A stretch of DNA of 64,000 nucleotides, taken from the NCBI GenBank assembly GCA_947503005.1, contig CANNCA010000001.1:372001-436000 (forward strand). The letters are read 5' to 3'. Under the pieces are notes generated by a model that was not told the origin of the DNA, ran no database searches, and was given only the letters and a program-made list of their open reading frames with translations. Positions 39,820-48,609 of the stretch are shown here, piece by piece (position 1 is the stretch's first letter; each line of letters starts with the position of its first letter). A program made the position numbers and the translations under genes. The DNA comes from an uncultured Flavobacteriaceae bacterium (GTDB lineage Bacteria; Bacteroidota; Bacteroidia; Flavobacteriales; Flavobacteriaceae).

Positions 39820-40203
39820 ATGGCACAAGATTTAAAAGTTAGATATTCAGATAAAGATTTGGCCGAGTTCAAAACATTGATTGAACAAAAAATCGAAAAG
39901 GCCAAGAGTCATTTAGATTTGTTGAAGAGTTCTTATATGAATGACGGCAATAACGGAACAGATGATACTTCACCTACGTTCAAGGCCTTTGAAGAGGGGT
40001 CACAAACAATGAGCAAAGAGGCGAACACACAGTTGGCGATTCGCCAAGAAAAATTTATTCGCGATTTGAAAAACGCTTTGTTACGAATCGAGAATAAAAC
40101 TTACGGTATTTGTCGTGTTACCGGAAAGCTTATCAATAAAGAGCGCTTGAAACTAGTGCCTCATGCCACGCTAAGTATTGAGGCCAAAAACATGCAAAAA
40201 TAA
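39820..40203 (+). CDS. TraR/DksA-family protein with degenerate zinc finger
   Basis: 127 residues. An N-terminal coiled coil (FKTLIEQKIEKAKSHLDLLK) is followed by the DksA-like segment QEKFIRDLKNALLRIENKTYGICRVTGKLI. The classical C4 finger needs two CxxC pairs; here only C98 remains (ICRVTGK), so zinc binding is probably lost, as in many Bacteroidota homologues. The family binds the secondary channel of RNA polymerase to modulate stringent control. It starts 4 bases after ileS, so it is co-transcribed with it. Confidence 0.85.
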   Translation: MAQDLKVRYSDKDLAEFKTLIEQKIEKAKSHLDLLKSSYMNDGNNGTDDTSPTFKAFEEGSQTMSKEANTQLAIRQEKFIRDLKNALLRIENKTYGICRVTGKLINKERLKLVPHATLSIEAKNMQK

Positions 40204-40240
40204 ATAAGAACGTCCGCCAATCGGCGGACGTTCTTATTTT
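40202..40240 (+). terminator. Very strong terminator after the DksA-like gene
   Basis: Perfect 17-bp stem with a 4-base loop (left arm 40202-40218, right arm 40223-40239) that starts in the stop codon itself. It should cut the ileS/dksA-like transcript before the next gene, so lspA needs its own promoter. Confidence 0.85.
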
Positions 40241-40247
40241 AAAAAAA

Positions 40248-40871
40248 ATGAAAAGCGCTTTCCTTTTTTTGGGACTTCTATTTGGTCTTCAATCAGCACA
40301 TACCCAAAAGTTGATAAGAAAGTCATTGGTCGATCAAAAAATTTCACATATACAGGTAGATGCCAAGAACTGTTTTGAGCTTGATTTGTCAACTAGTGAG
40401 GGCGATGAATTGCTAGTTGAAGCACAAATTGATGGCGAATATGAAAAAGACCTATTACTTCAGATTTTGGAAGAAGGTTCGACAATCAAAATAAGTGCGG
40501 GTTTTCAACCCAACTTCGTAAACCCGAATGATAAGTTAAGCGCACACAAAGTTGTTTCCATTGCATTGAATATCGTAGTTCCTGCACAAAAAAATATTCA
40601 TGTTTTTGGTTCAAATTGTAATGTCGTGGTAACAGGCACCTATGATTTTTTAAAGGTGAGTTTGAACGATGGCCGATGTGACCTGAAAAACACCCGTGGA
40701 ACTGTTGAAGTGATTACCCAGAGTGGTCATATTTCAGCAATTTATAATGACGTGGTTGTGCGTGCAATTAGTAAGTATGGTAAGGTAAGAGGGAAGTCCC
40801 CTAAAAATGGAAACGGCCACTATAGTTTGAGTACGGTGACTGGCGATATCCATCTAAGAAGAGTCGAATAA
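40248..40871 (+). CDS. Exported DUF4097-like putative adhesin
   Basis: 207 residues with signal peptide MKSAFLFLGLLFGLQSAHTQ. The mature part alternates short strands in the right-handed beta-helix style of DUF4097 (VVSIALNIVVPAQKNIHVFG, then GTYDFLKVSLNDGRCDLKNT and TVEVITQSGHISAIY). Such proteins are usually periplasmic or surface-exposed and of unknown function. It is placed between the DksA-like gene and lspA, which are adjacent in many relatives, so it may be an added gene in this lineage. Confidence 0.75.
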   Translation: MKSAFLFLGLLFGLQSAHTQKLIRKSLVDQKISHIQVDAKNCFELDLSTSEGDELLVEAQIDGEYEKDLLLQILEEGSTIKISAGFQPNFVNPNDKLSAHKVVSIALNIVVPAQKNIHVFGSNCNVVVTGTYDFLKVSLNDGRCDLKNTRGTVEVITQSGHISAIYNDVVVRAISKYGKVRGKSPKNGNGHYSLSTVTGDIHLRRVE

Positions 40872-40877
40872 TATGTC

Positions 40878-40885
40878 TATTTTTG
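40878..40885 (+). promoter_or_regulatory. Candidate -7 box for lspA
   Basis: TATTTTTG fits TAnnTTTG, 20 bases before the lspA ATG and just past the previous stop codon; consistent with separate transcription of lspA. Confidence 0.4.
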
Positions 40886-40905
40886 GCGCATCAATAATTT
40901 AAAGA

Positions 40906-41571
40906 ATGAGTTTGAAGAAGTCGCTGTTGTTGATTGCGGTTATATTGATTATAGATCAGTGGAGCAAAATTTACATAAAAACCCATTTTCACTATCAAGA
41001 ATCGGTAGAAGTTTTTAGTTGGTTCAAGATTTTATTTATCGAAAATTCTGGGGCAGCTTGGGGTGCTAAATTAAGCGACTTTTTACCAATTTCTGAATCG
41101 TCGGGAAAGTTGATATTAACGATCTTTAGATTGTTCGCCGTTGTGGGTATCGGGTATTGGCTTTATGACACTATTCGAAAAAGATCTCCTAAAACGCTAA
41201 TTTTGGCGGTTTCTTTGATTTTTGCTGGGGCATTGGGCAATATTTTAGATTCTGTGTTCTACGGCATTATTTTTAATGAAAGTTCTGGTCGCGAAGTTGC
41301 TACGCTATTTTCTGATGAACCTTATGGCGGCCTGTTTTATGGAAGAGTGGTCGATATGCTTCATTTTCCTATGATCGATACCGTATGGCCTGATTGGGTA
41401 CCTTATTTTGGAGGAAAGTCTTTCAGTTTTTTTGATCCGGTTTTCAATATTGCAGATACCGCGATAAGTACTGGTGTTGGCATATTATTGGTGTTCAATA
41501 AGAAGGCTTTTCCAAAGAAGGAAGAAGAGTCAGGTATATTGGAAGAAAATCAGGTGTTCGAGAACGAGTAG
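40906..41571 (+). CDS. lspA: Lipoprotein signal peptidase (signal peptidase II)
   Basis: 221 residues, inner-membrane aspartic protease that removes lipoprotein signal peptides; the many lipoproteins of this window are its likely clients. Four transmembrane helices. Motifs: DQWSKIYIK, ENSGAAWG, GALGNILDSVFYG, then the catalytic dyad D150 (GRVVDMLHF) and D184 (FNIADTAIS). A loop between D115 and D150 is longer than in E. coli, normal for Bacteroidota. Its 3' end overlaps the convergent folate gene by 22 bases. Confidence 0.93.
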   Translation: MSLKKSLLLIAVILIIDQWSKIYIKTHFHYQESVEVFSWFKILFIENSGAAWGAKLSDFLPISESSGKLILTIFRLFAVVGIGYWLYDTIRKRSPKTLILAVSLIFAGALGNILDSVFYGIIFNESSGREVATLFSDEPYGGLFYGRVVDMLHFPMIDTVWPDWVPYFGGKSFSFFDPVFNIADTAISTGVGILLVFNKKAFPKKEEESGILEENQVFENE

Positions 41572-42119
41572 ATTTTATTGGGGGTAACGCAATAATTCAG
41601 AGGAACATCATTCTCATTGACATCACTAATTTCCGCCTCGGAGTCAAATAAAGAAAGTCCTACTTTAATAACGCTCTTTTTGCATTTGCTGAGAAAATTA
41701 TCATAAAACCCTTTTCCGTAGCCAACACGGTTTCCCTTTTTATCAAAAGCCAAAAGAGGTACAAATACCACATCAATTTTTTCTTCTTGAATTTCGATAC
41801 CGTCCACCGGTTCGGGAACTCCCCAATTACTTATTGCCAGTTTAGTTGTATCGGTTAATAAATAATGTTTGAGTAGATTTTTACCTGATACTTTTGGGAG
41901 AACGATATTTTTGTCTTTACCATGTAAAACTGAAAGTATAAAAGAAGTGTCGACTTCTTTCTTTTCGGGAATTGCCAAAAAGAGATGATAGAATTCTCCA
42001 CCCCAAATAGGTAGTTCAAGAATTTTATTAGCTATGGTTAAACTGGAATGTAATAATGACTGAGGAGATAGTTCTTTTCTTAAAACAGAATGTTTTACAC
42101 GTAAATCTTTTTTCAACAT
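41550..42119 (-). CDS. 5-formyltetrahydrofolate cyclo-ligase
   Basis: 189 residues. ATP-dependent conversion of 5-formyl- to 5,10-methenyl-tetrahydrofolate in the cytoplasm. The signature is VVFVPLLAFDKKGNRVGYGKGFYDNFL, containing the ATP-binding GYGKGFYD loop. The N-terminal basic stretch KKDLRVKHSVLRKEL is typical. Full length; convergent with lspA with overlapping 3' ends. Confidence 0.93.
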   Translation of the reverse strand: MLKKDLRVKHSVLRKELSPQSLLHSSLTIANKILELPIWGGEFYHLFLAIPEKKEVDTSFILSVLHGKDKNIVLPKVSGKNLLKHYLLTDTTKLAISNWGVPEPVDGIEIQEEKIDVVFVPLLAFDKKGNRVGYGKGFYDNFLSKCKKSVIKVGLSLFDSEAEISDVNENDVPLNYCVTPNKIYSFSNT

Positions 42120-42166
42120 AGAGCGTCGTTTGCATTTACGGTAAGGAAAGTGGGTAATCTTATGAA

Positions 42167-42253
42167 TTAATCTTTAATGGCAACGGTGTAATATACTTTG
42201 CAAAAAAGCATTAAGATTAGATATGTTCCGAGGGTTATAAAATACGTGTCCAT
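42167..42253 (-). CDS. Possible 28-residue single-helix membrane peptide
   Basis: An ATG-initiated frame encoding MDTYFITLGTYLILMLFCKV and eight more residues, i.e. one hydrophobic helix with a short tail. The upstream leader on the minus strand contains ATCAAAATCAACCAAAC right before the ATG, a style seen before Flavobacteriia genes. Too short to separate from chance without comparison. Confidence 0.3.
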   Translation of the reverse strand: MDTYFITLGTYLILMLFCKVYYTVAIKD

Positions 42254-42712
42254 GTTTGGTTGATTTTGATGGTTAAATATATGTAAAAATCTACTTCAAA
42301 ATCCTATGAAGTGTTCTTTTTTATCGATGAAATGCACATTTTAACAAATATGGTAATCGAAAATATGATATCGGTTAATTTGAAGAATTACTCAAACCAA
42401 AGCAAATATTTGATACACAGTTGATTAGAATTTGATATGCCTTCCGGCAACTTCTTGAACCAATTAAAGCCAAATGTTAATTTTTTCTTTTGTACTCCAA
42501 CAAATAACACTTTTTATCTTTAGGTGTATTCTTACAGATGGAAAACCTAACAAAAAAATCGGCTTTACCGAGAGCATTTGGTTTCGTAAAAATCGACGGT
42601 ATCCGACGTTAAATAAAAAGAAAATCCAATGCGGTTTTATAAAAACATAGTAATTTAACCCTGTCTTGTAAAAGTGAACGCTACACGAGTTCAATAACTA
42701 CCTATACTAAAA
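42254..42712. other. Intergenic region before uvrC
   Basis: About 460 A/T-rich bases. Frames present (for example 42464-42694 on the minus strand and a 24-codon frame at 42540) show no domain or signal; I see no gene, repeat or terminator here. Confidence 0.5.
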
Positions 42713-44500
42713 ATGCCCCAAGTACCAATCGAAATACAATTGAGTTCTTTGCCAAATAATCCAGGAGTCTATCAATTTTATGATGGTGAAAACAAGATTT
42801 TATATGTAGGTAAAGCGAAAAATTTAAAGAAAAGAGTATCCTCATATTTTATGAAGAACCATGAGTACGGTAAAACCCGTGTCATGGTCAAAAAAATAAG
42901 TCGAATTGACCATATAGTTGTACCTACGGAATCTGATGCGCTACTTCTAGAAAACAATCTTATCAAAAAGTATCGTCCAAGATATAACGTGCTCCTGAAA
43001 GATGATAAGTCGTATCCATGGATATGTATTAAAAATGAACGTTTCCCAAGAATATTTCCAACCCGCAAGTTGATAAAAGACGGTTCTGAGTATTATGGGC
43101 CCTATACCAGCATGAAAACCGTTCGCACTTTGCTCGATTTGATTAAAAGTGTGTATCCGTTGCGAACCTGCAATTATGATTTATCCCAAGAAAAAATAAA
43201 TTCAGGCAAATACAAAGTGTGTTTAGAATACCATTTGGGCAATTGCAAAGGCCCTTGTGAAGGTCTACAGAGTTTAGAGGAGTACAACCAACAAATTGTT
43301 GATATTCGTGAAATCATCAAAGGAAACTTTAAGTCATCACTACATTATTTTAAGGGTCAGATGAAAGCTCTGGCCAAAGAAATGAAGTTTGAAGAAGCGC
43401 AACGGATAAAGGATAAAATCGATGTCTTAGAGAACTATCAAGTGAAATCTACCATCGTTAATCCTAAAATCAACAACGTTGATGTATTCTCCATTGTTTC
43501 CGATGAGGCCTTTGCTTATGTCAATTTTCTTCAACTTTCACATGGTTCCATCGTTCGCTCACATACAATGGAAATCAAAAAGAAGTTGGCGGAAGAAGAT
43601 AAAGATTTACTTCAGTTGGCTATTGTAGAAATTAGAGAAAGATTCAAGTCGGAATCGAAAGAGTTGTACCTTCCCTTCAAGGTAATAGTTGAACCTCATT
43701 TAAAAGTAAGAATTCCAAAATTAGGCGACAAAAAGAAGCTCGTGGAGCTTTCCGAACGGAATGCAAAATTCTTCCGTCAAGAACGATTTAAACAGATTTC
43801 GATTATCGACCCAGATAGGCATGCCAATCGCATTATGGCCCAAATGAAAAAAGACATTCGTCTATCCGAAGAACCTAGGTATATTGAATGTTTTGACAAC
43901 AGTAATATTCAAGGAAGTAACCCAGTGGCTGCGTGTGTTGTATTCAGAGATGGCAAGCCTTCAAAAAAGGAGTACCGTCACTACAATATAAAAACGGTTG
44001 ACGGTCCTGATGATTTTGCTTCTATGGAGGAAGTGGTTTTCAGGCGTTACAAAAGACTTTTGGAAGAGAAGCAACCTTTACCACAATTGATTGTCATTGA
44101 TGGGGGCAAGGGCCAATTATCCTCGGCATTGAAAAGTTTGAATGAACTAGGTCTAAGAGGAAAAATTGCGATTGTAGGAATCGCCAAACGATTAGAGGAG
44201 ATTTATTTTCCCGAAGACCCAATTCCGTTGTATCTGGATAAAAAGTCGGAGAGCCTTAAAATTATCCAGCAGTTAAGAAATGAGGCGCATCGCTTTGGAA
44301 TAACCTTCCATAGAAATAAACGAAGTAAAGCGGCGATTAATTCTGAACTGGAGAATATTGAGGGAGTTGGCGAAAAAACCGCTCAAGACCTTTTAAAGAC
44401 CTTTAAGTCTGTCAAAAGAGTTAAAGAGGCTTCAATTGAAAATCTAGCTCAAACCGTTGGAATGGCAAAAGCGAAAAAAATTTATGAAACATTTCACTAG
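42713..44500 (+). CDS. uvrC: Excinuclease ABC subunit C
   Basis: 595 residues; the nuclease that makes both incisions in nucleotide-excision repair. GIY-YIG domain at the N-terminus (NPGVYQFYDGENKILYVGKA), a UvrB-interacting UVR motif (AKEMKFEEAQRIKDKIDVL, about residues 220-240), the RNase H-like C-terminal nuclease (IECFDNSNIQGSNPVA and LIVIDGGKGQL) and a terminal helix-hairpin-helix pair (NIEGVGEKTAQDLLKTF). The cysteine cluster C155...C177 lies near the GIY-YIG domain. Full length. The patatin gene follows after 20 bases. Confidence 0.95.
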   Translation: MPQVPIEIQLSSLPNNPGVYQFYDGENKILYVGKAKNLKKRVSSYFMKNHEYGKTRVMVKKISRIDHIVVPTESDALLLENNLIKKYRPRYNVLLKDDKSYPWICIKNERFPRIFPTRKLIKDGSEYYGPYTSMKTVRTLLDLIKSVYPLRTCNYDLSQEKINSGKYKVCLEYHLGNCKGPCEGLQSLEEYNQQIVDIREIIKGNFKSSLHYFKGQMKALAKEMKFEEAQRIKDKIDVLENYQVKSTIVNPKINNVDVFSIVSDEAFAYVNFLQLSHGSIVRSHTMEIKKKLAEEDKDLLQLAIVEIRERFKSESKELYLPFKVIVEPHLKVRIPKLGDKKKLVELSERNAKFFRQERFKQISIIDPDRHANRIMAQMKKDIRLSEEPRYIECFDNSNIQGSNPVAACVVFRDGKPSKKEYRHYNIKTVDGPDDFASMEEVVFRRYKRLLEEKQPLPQLIVIDGGKGQLSSALKSLNELGLRGKIAIVGIAKRLEEIYFPEDPIPLYLDKKSESLKIIQQLRNEAHRFGITFHRNKRSKAAINSELENIEGVGEKTAQDLLKTFKSVKRVKEASIENLAQTVGMAKAKKIYETFH

Positions 44501-44520
44501 AACTTGTGTCTAATAGAAAA

Positions 44521-46788
44521 ATGCGAAAAATTGTTTTTTTATCGGTTTTGTTTATCATGGTGTTTTCACCTGCGCAAGAGGTGGTTAATGGCAATGGTCT
44601 AAATGTTGGTCTCGTATTGAGTGGTGGAGGTGCAAAGGGTTTGGCGCACATAGGTGCTTTAAAGGTAATCGAAGAGGCCGGAGTGGAAATCGATTTTATA
44701 GGCGGCACCAGTATGGGGGCCATAATTGGTGCCTTATATGCTTCCGGATATTCAGCAACAGAGCTTGATTCAATTTTTAGAAAGACAGATTTGAACGTTC
44801 TGATTCAAGACAATTTACCTAGAAGTGCAAAAACGTTTTATGAGAAAGAAGATTCAGAAAGGTATGCAGTTACCCTACCGTTCGATAAATTCAAAATCTC
44901 CGTGCCACCTGCATATTCCGGCGGGCAAAATATTTACAATGAGCTGGTCAGGCTGTTGTATCATGTAAAAGACGTGAAAGATTTTAATAAGTTGCCAATT
45001 CCCTTTGTTTGTATTGCTACAAACGCAGAAACCGGAGAAGAGGTGGTTCTGAATAAAGGGTATCTGCCGGAAGCTATTATGGCTAGCGGAACACTACCCT
45101 CGCTATTCGAACCAGCAACAATTGGTGGCAAAGTTTTGATAGACGGGGGAGTAGTGAACAATTATCCTTTAGAAAAGGTGTACGAGATGGGCGCTGATGT
45201 CGTCATCGGTGTAGACGTTCAGCATGGTCTTTCAAATCGGGAGGCACTTTCATCGGCTACGGAAATTCTCTTACAGATCAATAAGTTCAGATCGGTTGCG
45301 GATATGGAGGAAAAGGCAAGAAAAACAGATATTTATATAAAACCGAATATGGAGGATTATACCGTTTTGGACTTTGATCAGCGAAACACTATCATCCGTT
45401 TGGGCGAAGAGTCTGCAAGAAAGGTTTATGATGAGTTGAAGTCACTTTCAAAATATCAGAAAAAGGAAGAAATTGAACGAAAGTCAATCAAACCTAATGA
45501 GGAAATTGTTGTGAACCGATTAGTCATTTCAGGTACGAACGAGAATTATTCACGCGGCTATATCAAAGGAAAACTAAGATTTAATTTGGGTGAAAAAATC
45601 ACCTTTGGGAAGCTGCAGCAGGGGATCAGCAACCTTTCATCAACCAGAAATTTTGAAACTATCAGATATCAGCTCGTATCGAACGGGGTCGGAGAAGATT
45701 TGATTTTACGTTTGGAAGAAAGCAAAAACAAAACTTTTATTCGTTTAGGCGCTCATTATGACGATTTGTACAAAAGTGCAGCAATGATCAATCTCACGCG
45801 AAAGAGTTTTCTATCAAAAGACGATGTTGGTTCTTTCGATCTAATTCTGGGAGATAATGTTCGCTACAATTTGCAGTATTATATCGACAAAGGATCTTAC
45901 TGGAGTTTTGGGCTTAATTCCAGGTTCAATGATTTCGAAAAGGAAATTGATTTTGATGTGATCAAGAGTAATTTTGAAGTACCGAACGTTGGAAATGTAA
46001 ATAATATTAATCTTGGCATTACGGACCTTACCAATCAACTATATCTACAAACGGTTTGGCAAGAAGAGTTCGCATTCACAATAGGTATTGAACATAAGTA
46101 TTTGAAGTATAGTACGAGAACCTTGGGCGAATTGTTGAGCGAAAGCGAACAACCCACTTCAATAATTGGAGGTGATGGAAGAACCAATTTTGAGAAAAGT
46201 AATTTCTACAGCACTTTTGGCCAACTTACGTTAGATACGTATGATGACAAGTATTTTCCGTCGAACGGATTGTACTTCAATGGAGATTTTCATTTTTATG
46301 TGCTTTCGTCCGACTTTAATAATAATTTTAAAGAATTTTCGGTGGCCAAGGCCAGAATGGGAGGGGCATTTACCTTTTTTGATAACTTATCCATTAATTT
46401 AGAAACAGAGGGAGGTTTTAAGCTGGGCACATCCAATGTGACGACTTTTGATTTCGTGCTTGGGGGCTACGGTACTAACCTTATTAATAACTTTGTGCCC
46501 TTTTTAGGGTACGATTTCCTATCGCTTCCTGGTAACAGTTATGTCAAGGCTTATGGCCGTATTGACCTCGAAATTGCCCCAAAGAACCATATTATGTTTT
46601 CCGCAAATATTGCAAATGTTGATGATGACATTTTTAGAACAGGTGAATGGTTTACAACACCCAATTATTCGGGCTTTGGTATTAGCTATGGGTATGAATC
46701 TTTCTTAGGGCCTATACAAGTACTCTATTCATGGTCTCCACAAGTAGATAAAGGCAATTTCTTTTTCAGCATAGGGTACTGGTTCTAA
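44521..46788 (+). CDS. Patatin-like phospholipase with outer-membrane barrel (PlpD/RssA-type)
   Basis: 755 residues from the ATG at 44521, which opens a signal peptide (MRKIVFLSVLFIMVFSPAQE); a GTG at 44506 is in frame but would push it inward. Patatin domain at residues about 27-300: oxyanion GGGAKG, nucleophile elbow GGTSMG (S64) and catalytic D208 in DGGVVNNYP. A POTRA-like unit follows (VNRLVISGTNENYSRGYIKG), then a 16-strand BamA-type barrel ending in aromatic IGYWF. This is the type Vd secretion layout, in which the lipase passes through its own barrel. Probably surface phospholipase activity. Confidence 0.9.
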   Translation: MRKIVFLSVLFIMVFSPAQEVVNGNGLNVGLVLSGGGAKGLAHIGALKVIEEAGVEIDFIGGTSMGAIIGALYASGYSATELDSIFRKTDLNVLIQDNLPRSAKTFYEKEDSERYAVTLPFDKFKISVPPAYSGGQNIYNELVRLLYHVKDVKDFNKLPIPFVCIATNAETGEEVVLNKGYLPEAIMASGTLPSLFEPATIGGKVLIDGGVVNNYPLEKVYEMGADVVIGVDVQHGLSNREALSSATEILLQINKFRSVADMEEKARKTDIYIKPNMEDYTVLDFDQRNTIIRLGEESARKVYDELKSLSKYQKKEEIERKSIKPNEEIVVNRLVISGTNENYSRGYIKGKLRFNLGEKITFGKLQQGISNLSSTRNFETIRYQLVSNGVGEDLILRLEESKNKTFIRLGAHYDDLYKSAAMINLTRKSFLSKDDVGSFDLILGDNVRYNLQYYIDKGSYWSFGLNSRFNDFEKEIDFDVIKSNFEVPNVGNVNNINLGITDLTNQLYLQTVWQEEFAFTIGIEHKYLKYSTRTLGELLSESEQPTSIIGGDGRTNFEKSNFYSTFGQLTLDTYDDKYFPSNGLYFNGDFHFYVLSSDFNNNFKEFSVAKARMGGAFTFFDNLSINLETEGGFKLGTSNVTTFDFVLGGYGTNLINNFVPFLGYDFLSLPGNSYVKAYGRIDLEIAPKNHIMFSANIANVDDDIFRTGEWFTTPNYSGFGISYGYESFLGPIQVLYSWSPQVDKGNFFFSIGYWF

Positions 46789-46957
46789 TGGTTCAATCCA
46801 GTATCTGCACTTTTTTACCGATATTTGTATTCCTATTAGAACTATCATGTTGCAATTTAGAATTGACATAATGGCCCATTTGAGGGCAATGTGGTAAGCT
46901 TGTTAAAATCTACCCACAAGGCTTTTCCCCATATAGTTAACAATTCAATATCATATC

Positions 46958-48121
46958 ATGGCAGCAGAAATCAAAAATTTAAAAGATTTAAAGAATACAG
47001 AATACTCCCTTAAAAAGCTTTTTAAAGAAGCGGAAGATTTTCTTCCCCTTCTTGGAACAGATTATGTGGAGCTCTATGTAGGTAATGCAAAACAATCGGC
47101 CCATTTTTATAAAACTGCATTTGGGTTTCAATCCGAAGCCTATGCTGGACTAGAGACTGGCCTGAAAGATAGGGTTTCCTACGTTTTAAAACAGGATAAG
47201 ATTCGTCTCGTACTTACAACACCCTTGCAAAAAGGTGGCGAAATAAATAGACATATTGATGAACACGGGGATGGCGTAAAAGTAGTGGCCCTATGGGTAG
47301 ATGATGCTACCAAGGCATTCGAAGAAACAACCAAAAGAGGGGCAAAGCCCTATTTAGAGCCGACACGAGAAGAAGATGAACACGGCCATGTTGTTCGCTC
47401 TGGCATTTATACCTATGGAGAAACAGTGCATATGTTCGTCGAGCGCAAGAACTATAACGGGATTTTTTTACCGGGATATCGTAAATGGGAATCGCACTAC
47501 AATCCCGAACCAACAGGATTGAAGTTCATTGATCACATGGTCGGCAATGTTGGGTGGAATGAAATGAATACCTGGTGCAAGTTTTACGGTGAGGTCATGG
47601 GCTTTGCTCAAATTGTTTCTTTCGTAGATGATGATATCGCAACGGAGTACACAGCGTTGATGAGCAAGGTGATGAGCAACGGTAACGGAAGGGTGAAATT
47701 CCCTATTAACGAACCTGCTAAAGGCAAGAAGAAATCTCAAATTGAGGAATATCTTGATTTTTATAATGGCCCCGGAGTGCAACATATGGCACTTGCTACC
47801 GATGATATTGTGGCAACCGTTTCGGCTATGCGAGATAGAGGGGTCGAATTCTTGTATGTGCCTGAAGAATACTATGATGATCTGTTGGAACGCGTTGGCG
47901 ATATAGATGAAGACGTTGAGGTACTTAAAAAACACGGAATTCTTATTGATAGGGATGAAGAAGGGTATCTTTTGCAATTGTTTACAAAGACCATTGTGGA
48001 TCGCCCAACTTTGTTTATCGAAATTATTCAAAGGAAAGGTGCCCAGTCTTTCGGAGTAGGTAATTTCAAAGCACTTTTTGAGGCTATTGAAAGAGAACAA
48101 GCTGCTCGGGGAACCCTTTGA
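46958..48121 (+). CDS. hppD: 4-hydroxyphenylpyruvate dioxygenase
   Basis: 387 residues. Fe(II) dioxygenase converting 4-hydroxyphenylpyruvate to homogentisate in tyrosine degradation. The iron triad is H193 (FIDHMVGNV), H276 (GVQHMALATDD) and E355 (LFIEIIQRKG), within two vicinal-oxygen-chelate domains. The C-terminal helix GNFKALFEAIEREQAARG is diagnostic. Full length. Homogentisate dioxygenase is not in the window. Tryptophan 2,3-dioxygenase lies 1.5 kb downstream, so this is a small aromatic-catabolism block. Confidence 0.95.
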   Translation: MAAEIKNLKDLKNTEYSLKKLFKEAEDFLPLLGTDYVELYVGNAKQSAHFYKTAFGFQSEAYAGLETGLKDRVSYVLKQDKIRLVLTTPLQKGGEINRHIDEHGDGVKVVALWVDDATKAFEETTKRGAKPYLEPTREEDEHGHVVRSGIYTYGETVHMFVERKNYNGIFLPGYRKWESHYNPEPTGLKFIDHMVGNVGWNEMNTWCKFYGEVMGFAQIVSFVDDDIATEYTALMSKVMSNGNGRVKFPINEPAKGKKKSQIEEYLDFYNGPGVQHMALATDDIVATVSAMRDRGVEFLYVPEEYYDDLLERVGDIDEDVEVLKKHGILIDRDEEGYLLQLFTKTIVDRPTLFIEIIQRKGAQSFGVGNFKALFEAIEREQAARGTL

Positions 48122-48204
48122 TATAGGGATTTTTCTTAAGAAATCCATAATTTTTTATCAAGTAGCTTAAATATGTGTTAAGGTAATAGTTAAAGTACGT
48201 TAAA

Positions 48205-48346
48205 AGCTATGTGGACATAAGAAGTATGTCTTAAATTTACATCAGTAAGGGGTGGTTCCCTTACAACTTTAAGTATTGGTTTTTCATAATTTAAAGTTTG
48301 GTTGGTTATTTAGGAAAAGCCCAGTTTTAAAGCTGGGCTTTTTTTG
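48205..48346 (+). ncRNA. Candidate structured small RNA
   Basis: Four consecutive stem-loops on the plus strand in the 488-base gap (48122-48609) after hppD: GACATA/TATGTC (48214-48230), a perfect 7-bp GTAAGGG/CCCTTAC (48245-48264), AACTTTAA/TTAAAGTT (48265-48298), and the intrinsic terminator at 48316. The motif TTTGGTTGGTTATTTAG (48297-48313) directly precedes the terminator and is also found at 12805. No coding frame fits. It could be a free sRNA or a processed 3' UTR of hppD. The rest of the gap shows nothing. Confidence 0.4.
48316..48346 (+). terminator. Rho-independent terminator of the candidate RNA
   Basis: Perfect 9-bp stem AAAGCCCAG / CTGGGCTTT with an 8-base loop and a T run of seven or more. 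Confidence 0.85.
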
Positions 48347-48609
48347 TAGGTAACATTTTTTTGCCATTCCCCAAAGGTCAGAATCTTGTTATTAATTCGG
48401 ACTCAACTTTTGAAAATTGTGACTCGCTGAAAGTTACGATGAACCAGTTTCAATGAAGCGAAGAGTTAAAAAATTTCAAGTAGGGTTAACCTTGGTAACA
48501 AATGTTCATAAAGGGATACAATACTTTGGAATAAATTTTGTTTAAGTAATTGTAACTAACACTAAATTTTGCGACACATTATGTAATTTTAGTGCAATTT
48601 CGAACAGCT

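Noticed and set aside
42464-42694. 76-codon minus-strand frame before uvrC
   Set aside because: No domain, no leader and poor codon pattern; lies where the uvrC promoter should be.
47468-48148. 226-codon minus-strand frame across hppD
   Set aside because: It is wholly antisense to an intact 4-hydroxyphenylpyruvate dioxygenase gene with all iron ligands, and its protein shows no domain.
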